Part shown: piece after piece, positions 18,898 to 28,164 of the stretch
Layout of the letters: the number at the start of each line of letters is the position of its first letter
How positions within the stretch are numbered: the first letter of the stretch is position 1
Made by a program: the position numbers and the translations under genes
The notes under the pieces: generated by a model
The model's database searches: none
The model's input: the letters and a program-made list of their open reading frames with translations, nothing else
What the model was told of the DNA's origin: nothing
Assembly (NCBI RefSeq): GCF_041860085.1
Contig: NZ_CP124747.1
Location: 7,003,088 to 7,067,087, forward strand
Source of the DNA: Schlesneria sp. DSM 10557
GTDB taxonomy: Bacteria > Planctomycetota > Planctomycetia > Planctomycetales > Planctomycetaceae
DNA: 64,000 nucleotides
Direction: 5' to 3'

Positions 18898-19081
18898 GAT
18901 TGCTTCCTCCTGTGTTTGAGCCGGTCACGATGTTACGCAAAAGATTCGAATGCACAAAGCCGGGGCCATATTTCTGCGGCGATGTCAAGTGGTTGAGGAC
19001 GGATGCTTACAATGCAAGCACCTGCCGGCCGAATTGCATTTCGACCGGGCAGGTGCCGCAGCGACGGTTTTCACCAACGGG

Positions 19082-21073
19082 CTATGGAGTGCTCTGCCGA
19101 CGGAAGTCGAGTCCCGGGTCCTCCTTCGGAGCACCAATCAACTTGAATTTGAACCTTCCGTCCTCGCCGGGTTCAATGCCTGCGATGAGAGAACCACCGT
19201 CTTTGCTCTCAAGAGCGATGACATTTCCCTCAATGGTGTAGGTCCCATCAAATTGATTGGTCGTATCTTTGTGCGCAAATTTCCATTGAAATTTGCCCTC
19301 GTTCTGGATCTGAATCTCGAACGTTGATCCATCGTCGCGTGTTGCCTTCCAGGTCCCGATCAGGGATTCCGGTTTCAACGGTGGGATCGCGGGATCCGGT
19401 TGAGCTCCGCTGTCACTGGTCGCTTCAGGGGGTTGAGGAGTCGGTGTTGTGGAGCCATCCGTAGTGGCGGCAACTTCTGGCTTCGCCAGCATTTTCAACA
19501 TATCTGCTGCAACACGGTCGTTGGGGACGAGGGCAACCACCTGTTTCAACTGGGGGACTGCGGAATCAGGGTAACCATCCGCAATATAGTGATACGCGAG
19601 CAGGAACTTGGATGCTGCGTCATCCGGATGCTCGCGGGTGAACGCCTCCAGGGCTCGCAGTTGTGTCGTGTACGTCGCCACATCCGAGTACATGCTGCTC
19701 AGCGTCGTCCAGTTCCAACCCGGGCCTACGGCCAGAACAGCGTGGATGGTCGCAGCAGCCTGTTGATAGTCTTTCTTCGCAAACAGAATCAAAGCTCGGA
19801 ACTCGTGCATCACCGAGTCATCCGGACATTGAGTGAGGCCTCGGTTGATCGTATCCAGAGCCGCGTCATGGTTGTTTTGTTTGAATGCAGCGACGCCGTC
19901 ATCAAACGCCTTCTCACAAGCGGAATTCTCCCCCGAACCCGTCGTTGAACGACTCTCTACCACTGATCCGTCGTTGACGATCACGCTACTATCGACCGGA
20001 GTCGTGCCTTCGATCGTGGCGCCCTGATAGTAAACGGGAATTGGCTGGGTGTAGGCGTAATTCCCCAATGATCCGTAGCTCGATAAGTAGTAGGGGTTAC
20101 TATATGCAAGATAACCGCTGCCATAGGCCAGAGACCCGAGCCCCCATGCTCCTAATCCCCACCCGAGCGGGCGGTAACCATAGCCATACATCCCGTATCC
20201 AGGACCTCGCCAACCATAGGGGCCGTAGCCATATCCTCCGTAGCCCCCCGCCAGGCCGTAACCGGGTCCAAAGCCGAAGCCCGGTCCGAATCCTCGTCCG
20301 AAGCCGCCATAACCTCCGTAACCGTTCCAATAACCACGGTACTGAGGATGACGGGCATAGGCAGGGCGATAATTGCTACCACCAAGGTTAATGGGACGAT
20401 TGTTGATATTGATTGTATTGCGACCCACCCAGGAGCCCTGGCGACGATCACCGAACTGATCGTTTCGGAATCGTTCGCCGCGGCCAGGATCGGTTCCTCC
20501 GGGTCGCTGGACGTTGCCTCCCGGACGGTTGACCACATTCCCCTCGGGAAAGCGATTTCTGAAGTCGTTTCCGACGTTGCCCCGGTTATTTCGATTGAAA
20601 TCCGGGCGCGGATTGCCTCCAGGGCGTGGGGTAAGATTGGTGATGTTGCCCGGCCGGTTCCCGGGGTTCGGCTGGGTGAAGGACGGTGAGCGAGGACCGC
20701 TCGGGCCGGGATTCGGCCGGGCAATATTTCCCCCACCGATCGCTGGACCGTTTCCGGGGCGGACGACATTCCCCCCGCCGGGACCTCGGCTCACACCTGG
20801 GTTACCGCCGGGGATGCCACCAGACGCCCTCGGGATAGATGGCGGACCGCCGCGGCCTCCGCCAAAGTTTCCGCCACCTCCTGGCGGGCCACCGCCCCCC
20901 GGTCGGCCTCCTCCGCCGCCACGTGGACCCCCAGGCCCACCACCAGGGCCCCCGCCACCGGGGCCTCCTCCGGGTCTTCCGCCACCACGTCCACCTTGTG
21001 CGAGCAGTTCAGCGGAAGCAACTGCGGACATGACGCTGCAAACGATGAGCGTTTTCCAGATGCTTGTGTTCAT
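19082..21073 (-). CDS. Secreted Gly/Pro-rich protein with C-terminal TPR domain
   Basis: About 663 residues from ATG 21073, which AAGAAGAA precedes; the frame is open 24 codons further but without a ribosome site. It has a signal peptide ending near SAELLAQG and then a low-complexity region (about 27-200) of GGRGGGRPGG and PGGNPRPDFNRN type. A Gly/Tyr-rich stretch (GYGGYGGFGRGFGPG) follows, then a TPR-like domain (CEKAFDDGVAAFKQNNHDAALDTI...), and a final beta domain beginning LIGTWKATRDDG. It is probably an exported surface or periplasmic protein. The biased base composition of this segment reflects the Gly/Pro codons. It follows the NTF2-like gene by 68 bp and is probably co-transcribed with it. 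Confidence 0.85.
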   Translation of the reverse strand: MNTSIWKTLIVCSVMSAVASAELLAQGGRGGGRPGGGPGGGGPGGGPGGPRGGGGGRPGGGGPPGGGGNFGGGRGGPPSIPRASGGIPGGNPGVSRGPGGGNVVRPGNGPAIGGGNIARPNPGPSGPRSPSFTQPNPGNRPGNITNLTPRPGGNPRPDFNRNNRGNVGNDFRNRFPEGNVVNRPGGNVQRPGGTDPGRGERFRNDQFGDRRQGSWVGRNTININNRPINLGGSNYRPAYARHPQYRGYWNGYGGYGGFGRGFGPGFGFGPGYGLAGGYGGYGYGPYGWRGPGYGMYGYGYRPLGWGLGAWGLGSLAYGSGYLAYSNPYYLSSYGSLGNYAYTQPIPVYYQGATIEGTTPVDSSVIVNDGSVVESRSTTGSGENSACEKAFDDGVAAFKQNNHDAALDTINRGLTQCPDDSVMHEFRALILFAKKDYQQAAATIHAVLAVGPGWNWTTLSSMYSDVATYTTQLRALEAFTREHPDDAASKFLLAYHYIADGYPDSAVPQLKQVVALVPNDRVAADMLKMLAKPEVAATTDGSTTPTPQPPEATSDSGAQPDPAIPPLKPESLIGTWKATRDDGSTFEIQIQNEGKFQWKFAHKDTTNQFDGTYTIEGNVIALESKDGGSLIAGIEPGEDGRFKFKLIGAPKEDPGLDFRRQSTP

Positions 21074-21141
21074 TGCAGTTCTTCTTTTCTGAGTCTTGAT
21101 GATTTGGAAACGGTCCTTCAGGCCACTGTGCCTGGGGCTGA

Positions 21142-22251
21142 TCATTTGGAATCGGTATGCGCTGCAGAGTTGGCCATATCCGGTGTGGGTGCCCGTCGTA
21201 CGATCGTGACTGGATCACTATCAGGAAGTTTGACTCCACTCACTTCATGGTCGACAGACTGCCAGATGATGGTGTCGTTGTTCACACAGGTGTAGATACT
21301 GGTGCTCGAAGCAGGTTCCCCTTCCGCCGTGACTCCAGTCGCTTTCAATTTCCAGCAGTCGTCGTCCCGGTACCAGTACCCCTCGGCATAGCCCCCTTCC
21401 GAATCGAAGATCCAGGTTTTGAGTTTCCCTGTGAGCGGATCCCAGCCAATCCGCTGAGTGCCATTCATGATTTCCTGACCTTCAACATGGATCACAAACT
21501 TTCGCAGCAGGAAGTTTCCTCGTTCTGAGGGCTCACACGAAAAGAGCACGATTGACTCGTCGCTCTCGTCGATCCAGTCTCCCTGAAGCCATGAGAGCTG
21601 TTCTAATTCGGAGCGGTGGCGACGGCTCGTCTTAAAGGGCTGTTTACGCAGACTGGCGATTTGCCACTTGCCGTCGATCCGGGTGTAGACCGTCGTGTAC
21701 CGGCCGACGATTCCACTTTCATCATCGTCCCCTGGCAATTCAGTAGGGACGAAAAGCGTGTAACCGTCCTCGACGGCGAGTCCAGGGCCGATGAATCGCA
21801 CACTGGTGGTGCTGAACTCAAGCGAGCCATTTTCGTCGTCCGCGAACGTTTCGGCCAGGAGATCTCGGATGGTTGAGCGTCCTTCGAAGACTTCACCGTG
21901 CTCATCGACGTATTCAGCCGATTCGGTGAAGAACTCCGCCGCCTCTTCCGCTTTGGCTGCACTCAGCGCCTTAACGAAGGATTCGCCAACGGATCGGACT
22001 TCAAGATCAGATTCTGAGGCCGCGTCGCTCGACGTTAAAGGGTCTTCGACCGCTTTGGTCGATTTGGAATCAGATTGCGAAGCAGGGGAAGCTCGGTCAT
22101 CCGAGGCAGGACGGTCAGTGCTTTTCTCGTGCGGGGCTGATGGAATCTCAGTTTTTTTGTCCTCAGCTCGTAGCTGCTGTGTACCTGAAAGCCCGGGCTC
22201 GAACGCCGTAGTAACCATTGCAAATAACAGTACGGAGTAAGTTCTACGCAT
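21142..22251 (-). CDS. Secreted SgcJ/NTF2-like domain protein
   Basis: A 369-residue protein with a signal peptide, an acidic Ser/Asp-rich linker (about 30-85) and an NTF2-like domain of the SgcJ/DUF4440 type. That domain opens SVGESFVKALSAAKAEEAAEFFTESAEYVD, with YTTVYTRIDGKWQIASLRK at its end. A second beta-rich domain follows (LSWLQGDWIDES...GTQRIGWDPLTGKLKTWIFDSEGG), which resembles lipocalin/THAP4-type barrels that bind small ligands. GAGGAT precedes ATG 22251. This two-domain layout recurs in planctomycete secreted proteins; the ligand or enzyme activity is unknown. It is upstream of the TPR protein gene on the same strand. Confidence 0.82.
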   Translation of the reverse strand: MRRTYSVLLFAMVTTAFEPGLSGTQQLRAEDKKTEIPSAPHEKSTDRPASDDRASPASQSDSKSTKAVEDPLTSSDAASESDLEVRSVGESFVKALSAAKAEEAAEFFTESAEYVDEHGEVFEGRSTIRDLLAETFADDENGSLEFSTTSVRFIGPGLAVEDGYTLFVPTELPGDDDESGIVGRYTTVYTRIDGKWQIASLRKQPFKTSRRHRSELEQLSWLQGDWIDESDESIVLFSCEPSERGNFLLRKFVIHVEGQEIMNGTQRIGWDPLTGKLKTWIFDSEGGYAEGYWYRDDDCWKLKATGVTAEGEPASSTSIYTCVNNDTIIWQSVDHEVSGVKLPDSDPVTIVRRAPTPDMANSAAHTDSK

Positions 22252-22462
22252 AGGTGATCCTCATCGATAGGGGAGACGTGCGGGAACGTGCGGAAGTCAG
22301 CCAATCGGGCGGCGACCTCGGGCACTCGCATTTGGTTATTTCCGAACTGCTGCATTCGGTGCGCCGATGTCCAATGGAAAAGACGCATTCCGCCAAGCTG
22401 GAGTGAGGAATGAGCGAGAGAAAACCGGCCGGTACGATGCGGGAATTCAGCGAGAGATCGAC

Positions 22463-23257
22463 TTACTCTTTCTCGACGACAGGGTCAGTTTCAGGGGCGC
22501 TGCCTCGTAAGCCGGAGTGCTTCAGGTCGTCCGGTTTGTTCCGGCGGCTTTGGCGGAGTTCGGACAACTGGTCCCGGGTGAGCAGCTTTTCGATCGCCAC
22601 CAGTTTGTCCGCTTCCAGAGAGAGCAATCGCGCGTGGAAGCGATGGATCTCTCGATTAAGCGAGCGCAGGTGGTAGCGATACTTCTCCTCTAATTTCTCC
22701 GCTATCGCTTCCTGTTCGGGGGTCAGAGTGATCCCCACTCCTTCGATGGCTTTCTCGACAGGATCAGAGGGCTTTGCAGACGTTGGGGCGGTGCGCGATT
22801 CGGTTTCAGTCGCAGACGTTTCCTGCTGGGCCGTTCGACGGCGAAGTTCGCGGATGCGAAGCCGTTGCTGTTCCGTGAAGTTGTCTTCGGTGGCGGCAAG
22901 GAGAGAACATTCGACTGCAATTGTCTGGAAATACCGCTGACTGAACTGCTTCCAGACCTCGTCGATCGACTGGTCGTAGTCCTGAATGACACGCTTAATT
23001 TGCTCTTGTTGCTTGTCCGACAATTGCAGCCGAACCAGGTATGCGGGGATTGCATCCGCTGGGAATCCGGGCTGACTGGCCTGGTCAGCACGGGATTCTA
23101 CGGCCGCAGGCGATGGATCAGTAGAATCGCTCGCCGTTGCCATACTCAAACCAGAGATGCTCGCGATCAAAAGAAGAGTGCCGATGCGCCGAAAACGCCT
23201 CCTCCCGAGGAGGGTGGGTAAAAGCAGCGGAGTAGCTCGGTTGGGAAACCGCAGCAT
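22463..23257 (-). CDS. Secreted helical protein, Spy/CpxP-like size and composition
   Basis: A 264-residue protein with an N-terminal signal or anchor (about 25-43). The rest is strongly helical and charged, with two segments of LTxxQ-like character: LSDKQQEQIKRVIQDYDQ and LTPEQEAIAEKLEEKYRYHLRSLNREI, followed by LTRDQLSELRQ. This pattern resembles periplasmic Spy/CpxP-type chaperone-like proteins, but the family assignment is only a guess. AAAGGAG precedes ATG 23257. It is divergent from the lipase gene. Confidence 0.7.
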   Translation of the reverse strand: MLRFPNRATPLLLPTLLGRRRFRRIGTLLLIASISGLSMATASDSTDPSPAAVESRADQASQPGFPADAIPAYLVRLQLSDKQQEQIKRVIQDYDQSIDEVWKQFSQRYFQTIAVECSLLAATEDNFTEQQRLRIRELRRRTAQQETSATETESRTAPTSAKPSDPVEKAIEGVGITLTPEQEAIAEKLEEKYRYHLRSLNREIHRFHARLLSLEADKLVAIEKLLTRDQLSELRQSRRNKPDDLKHSGLRGSAPETDPVVEKE

Positions 23258-23732
23258 GATCGTCTCCTTTGCGGTTTCAACGACGACATCCTCGCAACAT
23301 CAGTCATTGCTTCGGAGCGAGGCTTCCTGTTGCAAATTCTGTCCCTGAGATGTCGCCACCCGTAAAAAATGGTGAAGTCTCGCAAAATTGTTTGCCGGAC
23401 CCATTTTCTTCGGTGTCCCCCTGACTCCGAGGGGCCTCGGCCGCAGTTTTTAGCGAGCGGCTATCTGATGCAGCCCGTGGTTAGGTTGGGTAGACGGCGG
23501 GATGTAGCGAGTTTTTTGGAGAGGAGTCGTCTCGGCAGCTTTGTACACACTTGTAGAACTGGCAGTCCTCGAAGCGACCGCATGTCCATTAATCGGGCTT
23601 AATTCGTCAGGAGCGAACCGCGAAGGAGGGGTGCGTCATGGCGATTGTGACGGGGGCGAAAATCCCCTGTCAGGAATTGACGACTTCCTCTATGCTGCCA
23701 GCCACTTCAGCATGCTCATGGACGGGCAATTC
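23258..23732. other. Divergent intergenic region
   Basis: No gene is supported. The lipase frame is open from 23541, but that part lacks a ribosome site and does not resemble a signal peptide. Promoters of both divergent genes should lie here. Confidence 0.3.
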
Positions 23733-25325
23733 ATGTACTCGAAAACACTCTGGTGTGCGGTCTGCATTTGGGTGATCGTGGCGGGTTGCCGCACGATCAC
23801 ACCGGCGGGACGCGCCAAAGTCATCAATGAGCCTCCGGAAACGAGCAAGAACGATTCGTCTGCCGTACCCGCCGTCGGTATCTGGCGAGCTCCCGGGCTG
23901 GAATCGAAGCTGTTACAGGCGTCGATGACCAGTGATGATTCGGGGGTCGATCTGATTCCGACAGCGACTCGAGAATCGCGTGCTCCATGGGGACGCCCCG
24001 ATCTGGGAAGCATCTACAGTCGGACGTCGAAATCAGACGAGTACCAGCGAAATCCGATTATTGTGATTCCCGGAATTCTCGGCTCAAAGTTAGTCGACGA
24101 ATCGGGGCGGCGCGTTGTCTGGGGCGAATTCGGCGGAAATGGAATTGATCCCTCCACCGTTGAAGGGGCCCGGTTACTCGCGTTGCCCATGGGGGAAGGG
24201 GAGGCCCTGAAAGACCTGACGGATACAATCGAAGTCTCCGGGCCCCTCGACACGTTGAACGTCCGCGTGTTTGGGGTCCTCTTTCAGATGGCGGCGTATC
24301 GGGACATCGTGACCGCCCTCGGAATTGGTGGATATCGGGATTCGCCGGACGAGTTAGACCCGCAGGATGTGCGCTGCTTTCAATTCGCGTACGACTGGCG
24401 GCGTGACAATGTCGAAACAGCGGCGCAACTCCATCAGTTTATTCTCGAGAAGAAAGCGCTTGTTGAAGCAGAGCGGCAAGCGCGATTTGGAGACGATGCG
24501 GAACCCGTTCGATTCGATATTGTCGCTCACTCGATGGGAGGAGTGATGGCCCGTTACTACCTCCAGTACGGTGATGCCCCTCTTCCTGAGGACGGCAGTC
24601 TTCCGGAGATCAACTGGAAGGGGGCTCAGTACGTCGATCGTCTGGTCATGGTGGCACCGCCGAACGCGGGTTCACTTCAGGCGGTGGAGTATTTGACTCA
24701 GGGAGTCCAATTCTCGAGATTCTTTTCCAAGTATGAGCCAGCGCTACTGGGGACGATGCCGTCGGTTTACCAACTGCTGCCAAGGACTCGACACCGTCCG
24801 GTGGTCTCAGGTTCCCGGCGTGAGACCGTGGACCTTTATGATCCTCAGGTCTGGGTTCACGCGCGATGGGGTTTCTTTAACCCGACACAGTCAGAGCAAC
24901 TGCGATATCTGCTTCCCAATGAACCTGATCCCCTGCGCAGGCTGGAGGTGGCGTATGGTCACCTTGCCAAATGTCTGCGACGTGCGGAACGCTTTCACGC
25001 TGCCATCGACGTGAAGGTTGATCCGCCCGAAGGAACGACCATTCATCTGATCGCCAGCGATGCGCACCCCACTGTTTTTCAGTACGCAATCGACAATCGA
25101 GGGGCGCTCTCCCCCACAGCACGCGTGGCGGGCGACGGACTTGTCACGCGTCACAGTGCGTTGATGGATGAGCGACTTTCGGACAATGGGAAGTGGGCAC
25201 CACGCTTGAAAAGCCCCATCAAGTGGGACAGCGTCACATTCCTGTTCACCGACCATCTGGGCCTGACCAAGGACCCGGCCTTCACGGACAATGTTCTCTA
25301 TTTGCTGATTGAGTCTCCCCGCTGA
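23733..25325 (+). CDS. LCAT-family alpha/beta-hydrolase lipoprotein
   Basis: About 530 residues from ATG 23733, chosen because GGACGGG precedes it and the signal peptide then begins MYSKTLW. The lipobox VIVAGC makes Cys19 the lipid anchor. The hydrolase domain starts PIIVIPGILGSKLVD and has the nucleophile elbow AHSMGG with Ser267 and the lid-region phrase VAPPNAGS, as in lecithin:cholesterol acyltransferase-like lipases (PF02450). The family transfers or hydrolyses acyl chains of phospholipids. The catalytic Asp/His are probably in the C-terminal third (GDGLVTRHS and DHLGL). It is likely attached to a membrane and faces the periplasm. Confidence 0.85.
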   Translation: MYSKTLWCAVCIWVIVAGCRTITPAGRAKVINEPPETSKNDSSAVPAVGIWRAPGLESKLLQASMTSDDSGVDLIPTATRESRAPWGRPDLGSIYSRTSKSDEYQRNPIIVIPGILGSKLVDESGRRVVWGEFGGNGIDPSTVEGARLLALPMGEGEALKDLTDTIEVSGPLDTLNVRVFGVLFQMAAYRDIVTALGIGGYRDSPDELDPQDVRCFQFAYDWRRDNVETAAQLHQFILEKKALVEAERQARFGDDAEPVRFDIVAHSMGGVMARYYLQYGDAPLPEDGSLPEINWKGAQYVDRLVMVAPPNAGSLQAVEYLTQGVQFSRFFSKYEPALLGTMPSVYQLLPRTRHRPVVSGSRRETVDLYDPQVWVHARWGFFNPTQSEQLRYLLPNEPDPLRRLEVAYGHLAKCLRRAERFHAAIDVKVDPPEGTTIHLIASDAHPTVFQYAIDNRGALSPTARVAGDGLVTRHSALMDERLSDNGKWAPRLKSPIKWDSVTFLFTDHLGLTKDPAFTDNVLYLLIESPR

Positions 25326-25522
25326 GGATGAGACAATCGCGGGGATGAAATTTGGGGCGCCCGTGAAGTGGCTCCGTTAGTCGCCCTGCGAATCGCTCGC
25401 GCTCGGCCGCTCAGGGGCTGCTCGATACGGCCAAAGGAGTGACAGCAATCTCAACAGGGCTCATGGTGTGAATCCCCCCGGGGGCGGTCTGCCTGCATGG
25501 CGGGTGAAGGCCCTGTGAAATG

Positions 25523-25563
25523 ACAGAAGCCGATGCGGGACAGTGTCCTGCATCGGCTTCTGT
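25523..25563 (-). terminator. Strong hairpin downstream of tRNA-Cys
   Basis: A 14-bp inverted repeat (ACAGAAGCCGATGC / GCATCGGCTTCTGT) lies immediately 3' of tRNA-Cys on the minus strand. It has no long U tract but is well placed to end that transcript. Confidence 0.55.
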
Positions 25564-25568
25564 TTGAG

Positions 25569-25640
25569 AGGCTCCGGTCGGAGTCGAACCGACGATGACG
25601 GATTTGCAATCCGCTGCCTTAGCCACTTGGCTACGGAGCC
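25569..25640 (-). tRNA. tRNA-Cys(GCA)
   Basis: The minus strand folds with acceptor GGCTCCG/CGGAGCC, D-arm GCC/GGC, anticodon loop TTGCAAA (anticodon GCA) and T-arm GTCGG-TTCGACT-CCGAC. The discriminator is T, as expected for Cys. Confidence 0.95.
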
Positions 25641-26314
25641 GACGAGTGATTCTATCGACGAAAGTGGCGGATGAGTTGAGCCGGATGGTTCACTTTTCAG
25701 AAAAAACCGCTCAATGCTCATAGCCCTCGCAGTCGGCATCGGAAATGTAGCGTCGAGGATCCGACCCGTCAAATGCCTGACGCGGGAAATGCTCGTTCCT
25801 GGCAAATCTCACCTGTGCCTTCCACCTAAAACTCGATCGAGTCAGACATTGCGATGAGAGGGCTGTCGGGGAGCCTGGGGGCCATTCCGACGCCCGTCGT
25901 AATCTTCAATATGCGACGATGTCTGCAGATGTTCAGTGCAGCAAGCCGGCCAGAAAAGGGGTCGCCGTCGGTTTGTAAATCCGTGCTCGAGAAGATCGCC
26001 AAGAATCTGTCTTGGGCGGCCAGGATCGGCCGATTTTGCCTTGTCGTCGTCCGGTCGGAGGGGCGCGAGCCGCTTTCGCAGCGGGCCGGAGACGCAATTG
26101 CCAGAACTCGCGCCGCTTGCTTCAAATTCGGTGAGCCGCGTACGTCCGCAACTCGGGTAAAAGTAGAAACGCGGGGTGGAAGACGCCTCCGGTCGCGACT
26201 AGCCGGACTCTCTTCGTAAGCAGACACCTGCGTCTCATCAGAAGGGCCCGAGGATCGCGCTGGCAGGCCGATCCTCGGGCCGATTGCTGACTTCCGGAAG
26301 TCTGAGAGCCGGGT
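25641..26314. other. Gap with a strong hairpin
   Basis: Opposing frames of 121-133 codons (25826-26227) show no recognisable domain and no ribosome site. At 26248-26281 a near-perfect inverted repeat (GGCCCGAGGATCG / CGATCCTCGGGCC) lies 34 bp after the fsr stop and probably ends that minus-strand transcript. Confidence 0.45.
26248..26281 (-). terminator. Terminator-like hairpin after fsr
   Basis: A 13-bp GC-rich stem with an 8-nt loop. The minus-strand continuation CTTCTGATG has only a few U residues. Confidence 0.5.
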
Positions 26315-27655
26315 TTACTTAGCCGCTTTGCGCTCGGTATTCGGAAGGAACACCGCCAGCAGGCCGAACAAGGGGAGGTAGGAACAGATATGGTAAACAG
26401 ATTCGATGCCGATCTGGTCTGCGAGCCAGCCCAGGACCGCCGCACCCAACCCCGCCATGCCAAAAGCGAAGCCGAAGAACAGACCCGCGATCATCCCCAC
26501 TCGTCCGGGAACCAACTCCTGGGCGTAAACCATCATGGCCGTGAAGGCGGAGGCCATGATCAATCCGATGGGGATCGTCAGCAATACGGTCCAGAACAGA
26601 TTGGCGTACGGTAGCAAGAAGGTGAACGGAAAAATTCCCAGAATCGAAAACCAGATCACCGTTCGGAAACCGAGCCGATCGCCGATGGGGCCTCCACCAA
26701 TCGTTCCGGCGGCAACCGATCCGAGAAAGACAAAGAGGTAGATCTGTGCTGTCGCGACGGGGATGTCAAACTTATACATCAGATAGAAGGTGTAATAGTT
26801 GCTGAGGCTCACCAGATAGAAGTACTTCGAGAACAAGAGCAGCATCAGAATGACGAGAGCGCTGATCACACGGCCTCGCGATAACTGAGATTCGGTATTG
26901 TGAGCTTTCTTCTTGGGGTTGGCCCTATGTTCTGCCAACTGGACCCCGTACCACTTGCCGATGTTCGTCAACAGGGCCATCGCTGTGAGGGCACCAATCG
27001 AGAACCACGAAATACTGAACTGACCTTTCGGTACGACGATGAACGCGGCCAAGAGTGGTCCGAGCGAGGACCCGAAGTTACCGCCGAGTTGAAAGAGAGC
27101 CTGTGCGAACCCATATCGTCCTCCCGAAGCCAACCTCGCAATTCGTGACGCTTCCGGGTGGAAGATCGAGGATCCCAGTCCAACCATTCCGGCAGCAAGC
27201 AGAATCGTGGCAAAGCTGTTCGCAATTGCCAACAGGTTGAGTCCAAGCAAAGTGAATCCCATCCCGAAGGCCAGTGAGTAAGGGGCGGGATGGCGGTCGG
27301 TGTAGAGGCCGACGAGAGGTTGAAGGATCGAGGCGGTCAACTGAAACGTGAACGTGATCATCCCGATCTGAAAGAAGCTCAGCGAGTAAGTCTCTTTCAG
27401 CAGTGGATAGACGGCAGGAATCAGCGACTGCATCACATCGTTCAACATGTGCGACAGACTGAGACTGATCAGAATCGCAAGTGCTGTCGTCGGCGCGGAC
27501 TGCTCTCGTTCGGGGATTGTGGCGTCAGTCGGATTGATGGTGATCGGCGTCTGCAATACCGACCCAGTGGGAGACTCGTCTTTCAGAATAGCACCTGCGG
27601 TGTCATGAGTATTTTTCTGTCTGCTGCTGGTGGATAAGATTCGTGGGGCAGCCAA
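26315..27655 (-). CDS. fsr: MFS transporter of the fosmidomycin-resistance (Fsr) type
   Basis: A 446-residue major-facilitator protein with twelve predicted membrane segments after a hydrophilic leader of about 60 residues. The first segment carries SLSHMLNDVMQSLIPAVYPLLK, the Fsr-family opening, and SSIFHPEASRIARLASGGRYGFAQALFQLGG is the characteristic loop between segments 4 and 5. Related pumps export fosmidomycin and similar compounds by proton antiport; the natural substrate here is unknown. No ATG precedes the first membrane segment, so TTG 27655 or a later TTG is the start. It is divergent from the CDGSH gene. Confidence 0.85.
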   Translation of the reverse strand: MAAPRILSTSSRQKNTHDTAGAILKDESPTGSVLQTPITINPTDATIPEREQSAPTTALAILISLSLSHMLNDVMQSLIPAVYPLLKETYSLSFFQIGMITFTFQLTASILQPLVGLYTDRHPAPYSLAFGMGFTLLGLNLLAIANSFATILLAAGMVGLGSSIFHPEASRIARLASGGRYGFAQALFQLGGNFGSSLGPLLAAFIVVPKGQFSISWFSIGALTAMALLTNIGKWYGVQLAEHRANPKKKAHNTESQLSRGRVISALVILMLLLFSKYFYLVSLSNYYTFYLMYKFDIPVATAQIYLFVFLGSVAAGTIGGGPIGDRLGFRTVIWFSILGIFPFTFLLPYANLFWTVLLTIPIGLIMASAFTAMMVYAQELVPGRVGMIAGLFFGFAFGMAGLGAAVLGWLADQIGIESVYHICSYLPLFGLLAVFLPNTERKAAK

Positions 27656-27707
27656 TCGCTGTCAAATGAGCACAATTAATCCTAACGCAGAGCTCAGGAG
27701 GCAATTC

Positions 27708-27929
27708 GTGACGGAAACTCGAATTCGAACCAGAGAAAACGGGCCCTTAGTGATCACCGGCCCAGTCACTCTGGTTGACCACAAGGGACAACCATTCGAT
27801 GTCTCGGGTTCGGAGAATATCGCTTTGTGCCGGTGCGGTTCCTCCCGGCGACGTCCCTTTTGTGACGGCACGCATCGAACCACCGGTTTTCAGGCGGCAG
27901 AACTCGCGCCGGCGCCCGAAGCACAATAG
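27708..27929 (+). CDS. CDGSH iron-sulfur domain protein
   Basis: A 73-residue protein. GTG 27708 is preferred as the start because AGGAGG lies exactly six bases upstream; upstream in-frame ATG codons have no such site. The single CDGSH-type motif is ALCRCGSSRRRPFCDGTH, giving the 3Cys-1His ligands Cys41, Cys43, Cys52 and His56 for a [2Fe-2S] cluster. Small bacterial CDGSH proteins act in iron, sulfur or redox handling; the exact partner is unknown. It is divergent from fsr and 235 bp before the cytochrome gene. Confidence 0.88.
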   Translation: MTETRIRTRENGPLVITGPVTLVDHKGQPFDVSGSENIALCRCGSSRRRPFCDGTHRTTGFQAAELAPAPEAQ

Positions 27930-28164
27930 TCGTTTCCGTCTCGTTCCCATGATCGTAGGACGAGTCCTGCTGTCAGGCCACCCCGCAAAAGTGCGTCGAA
28001 CTCCAACATTCGGCTCGGGACGTGAACTCCTGTTCTTGTCGTGCGCAATTTGACGAAATGGGGACATCTCACGCATTGAGTGTTCTTGCCAACTGGGCCG
28101 CGATGTTCGAAGATTGCCGTGCTTGCACGACCGGTTTTGAAACTGCTTATCAACGAGACAATTC

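Noticed and set aside
20850..21000. Dense repeats that could suggest a CRISPR-like or satellite array
   Set aside because: They are codons for a Gly/Pro-rich stretch of an exported protein; units vary in length and stay in frame.
25826..26227. Opposing frames of 121-133 codons between tRNA-Cys and fsr
   Set aside because: No ribosome site, no domain, and both strands are equally open, so neither is favoured.
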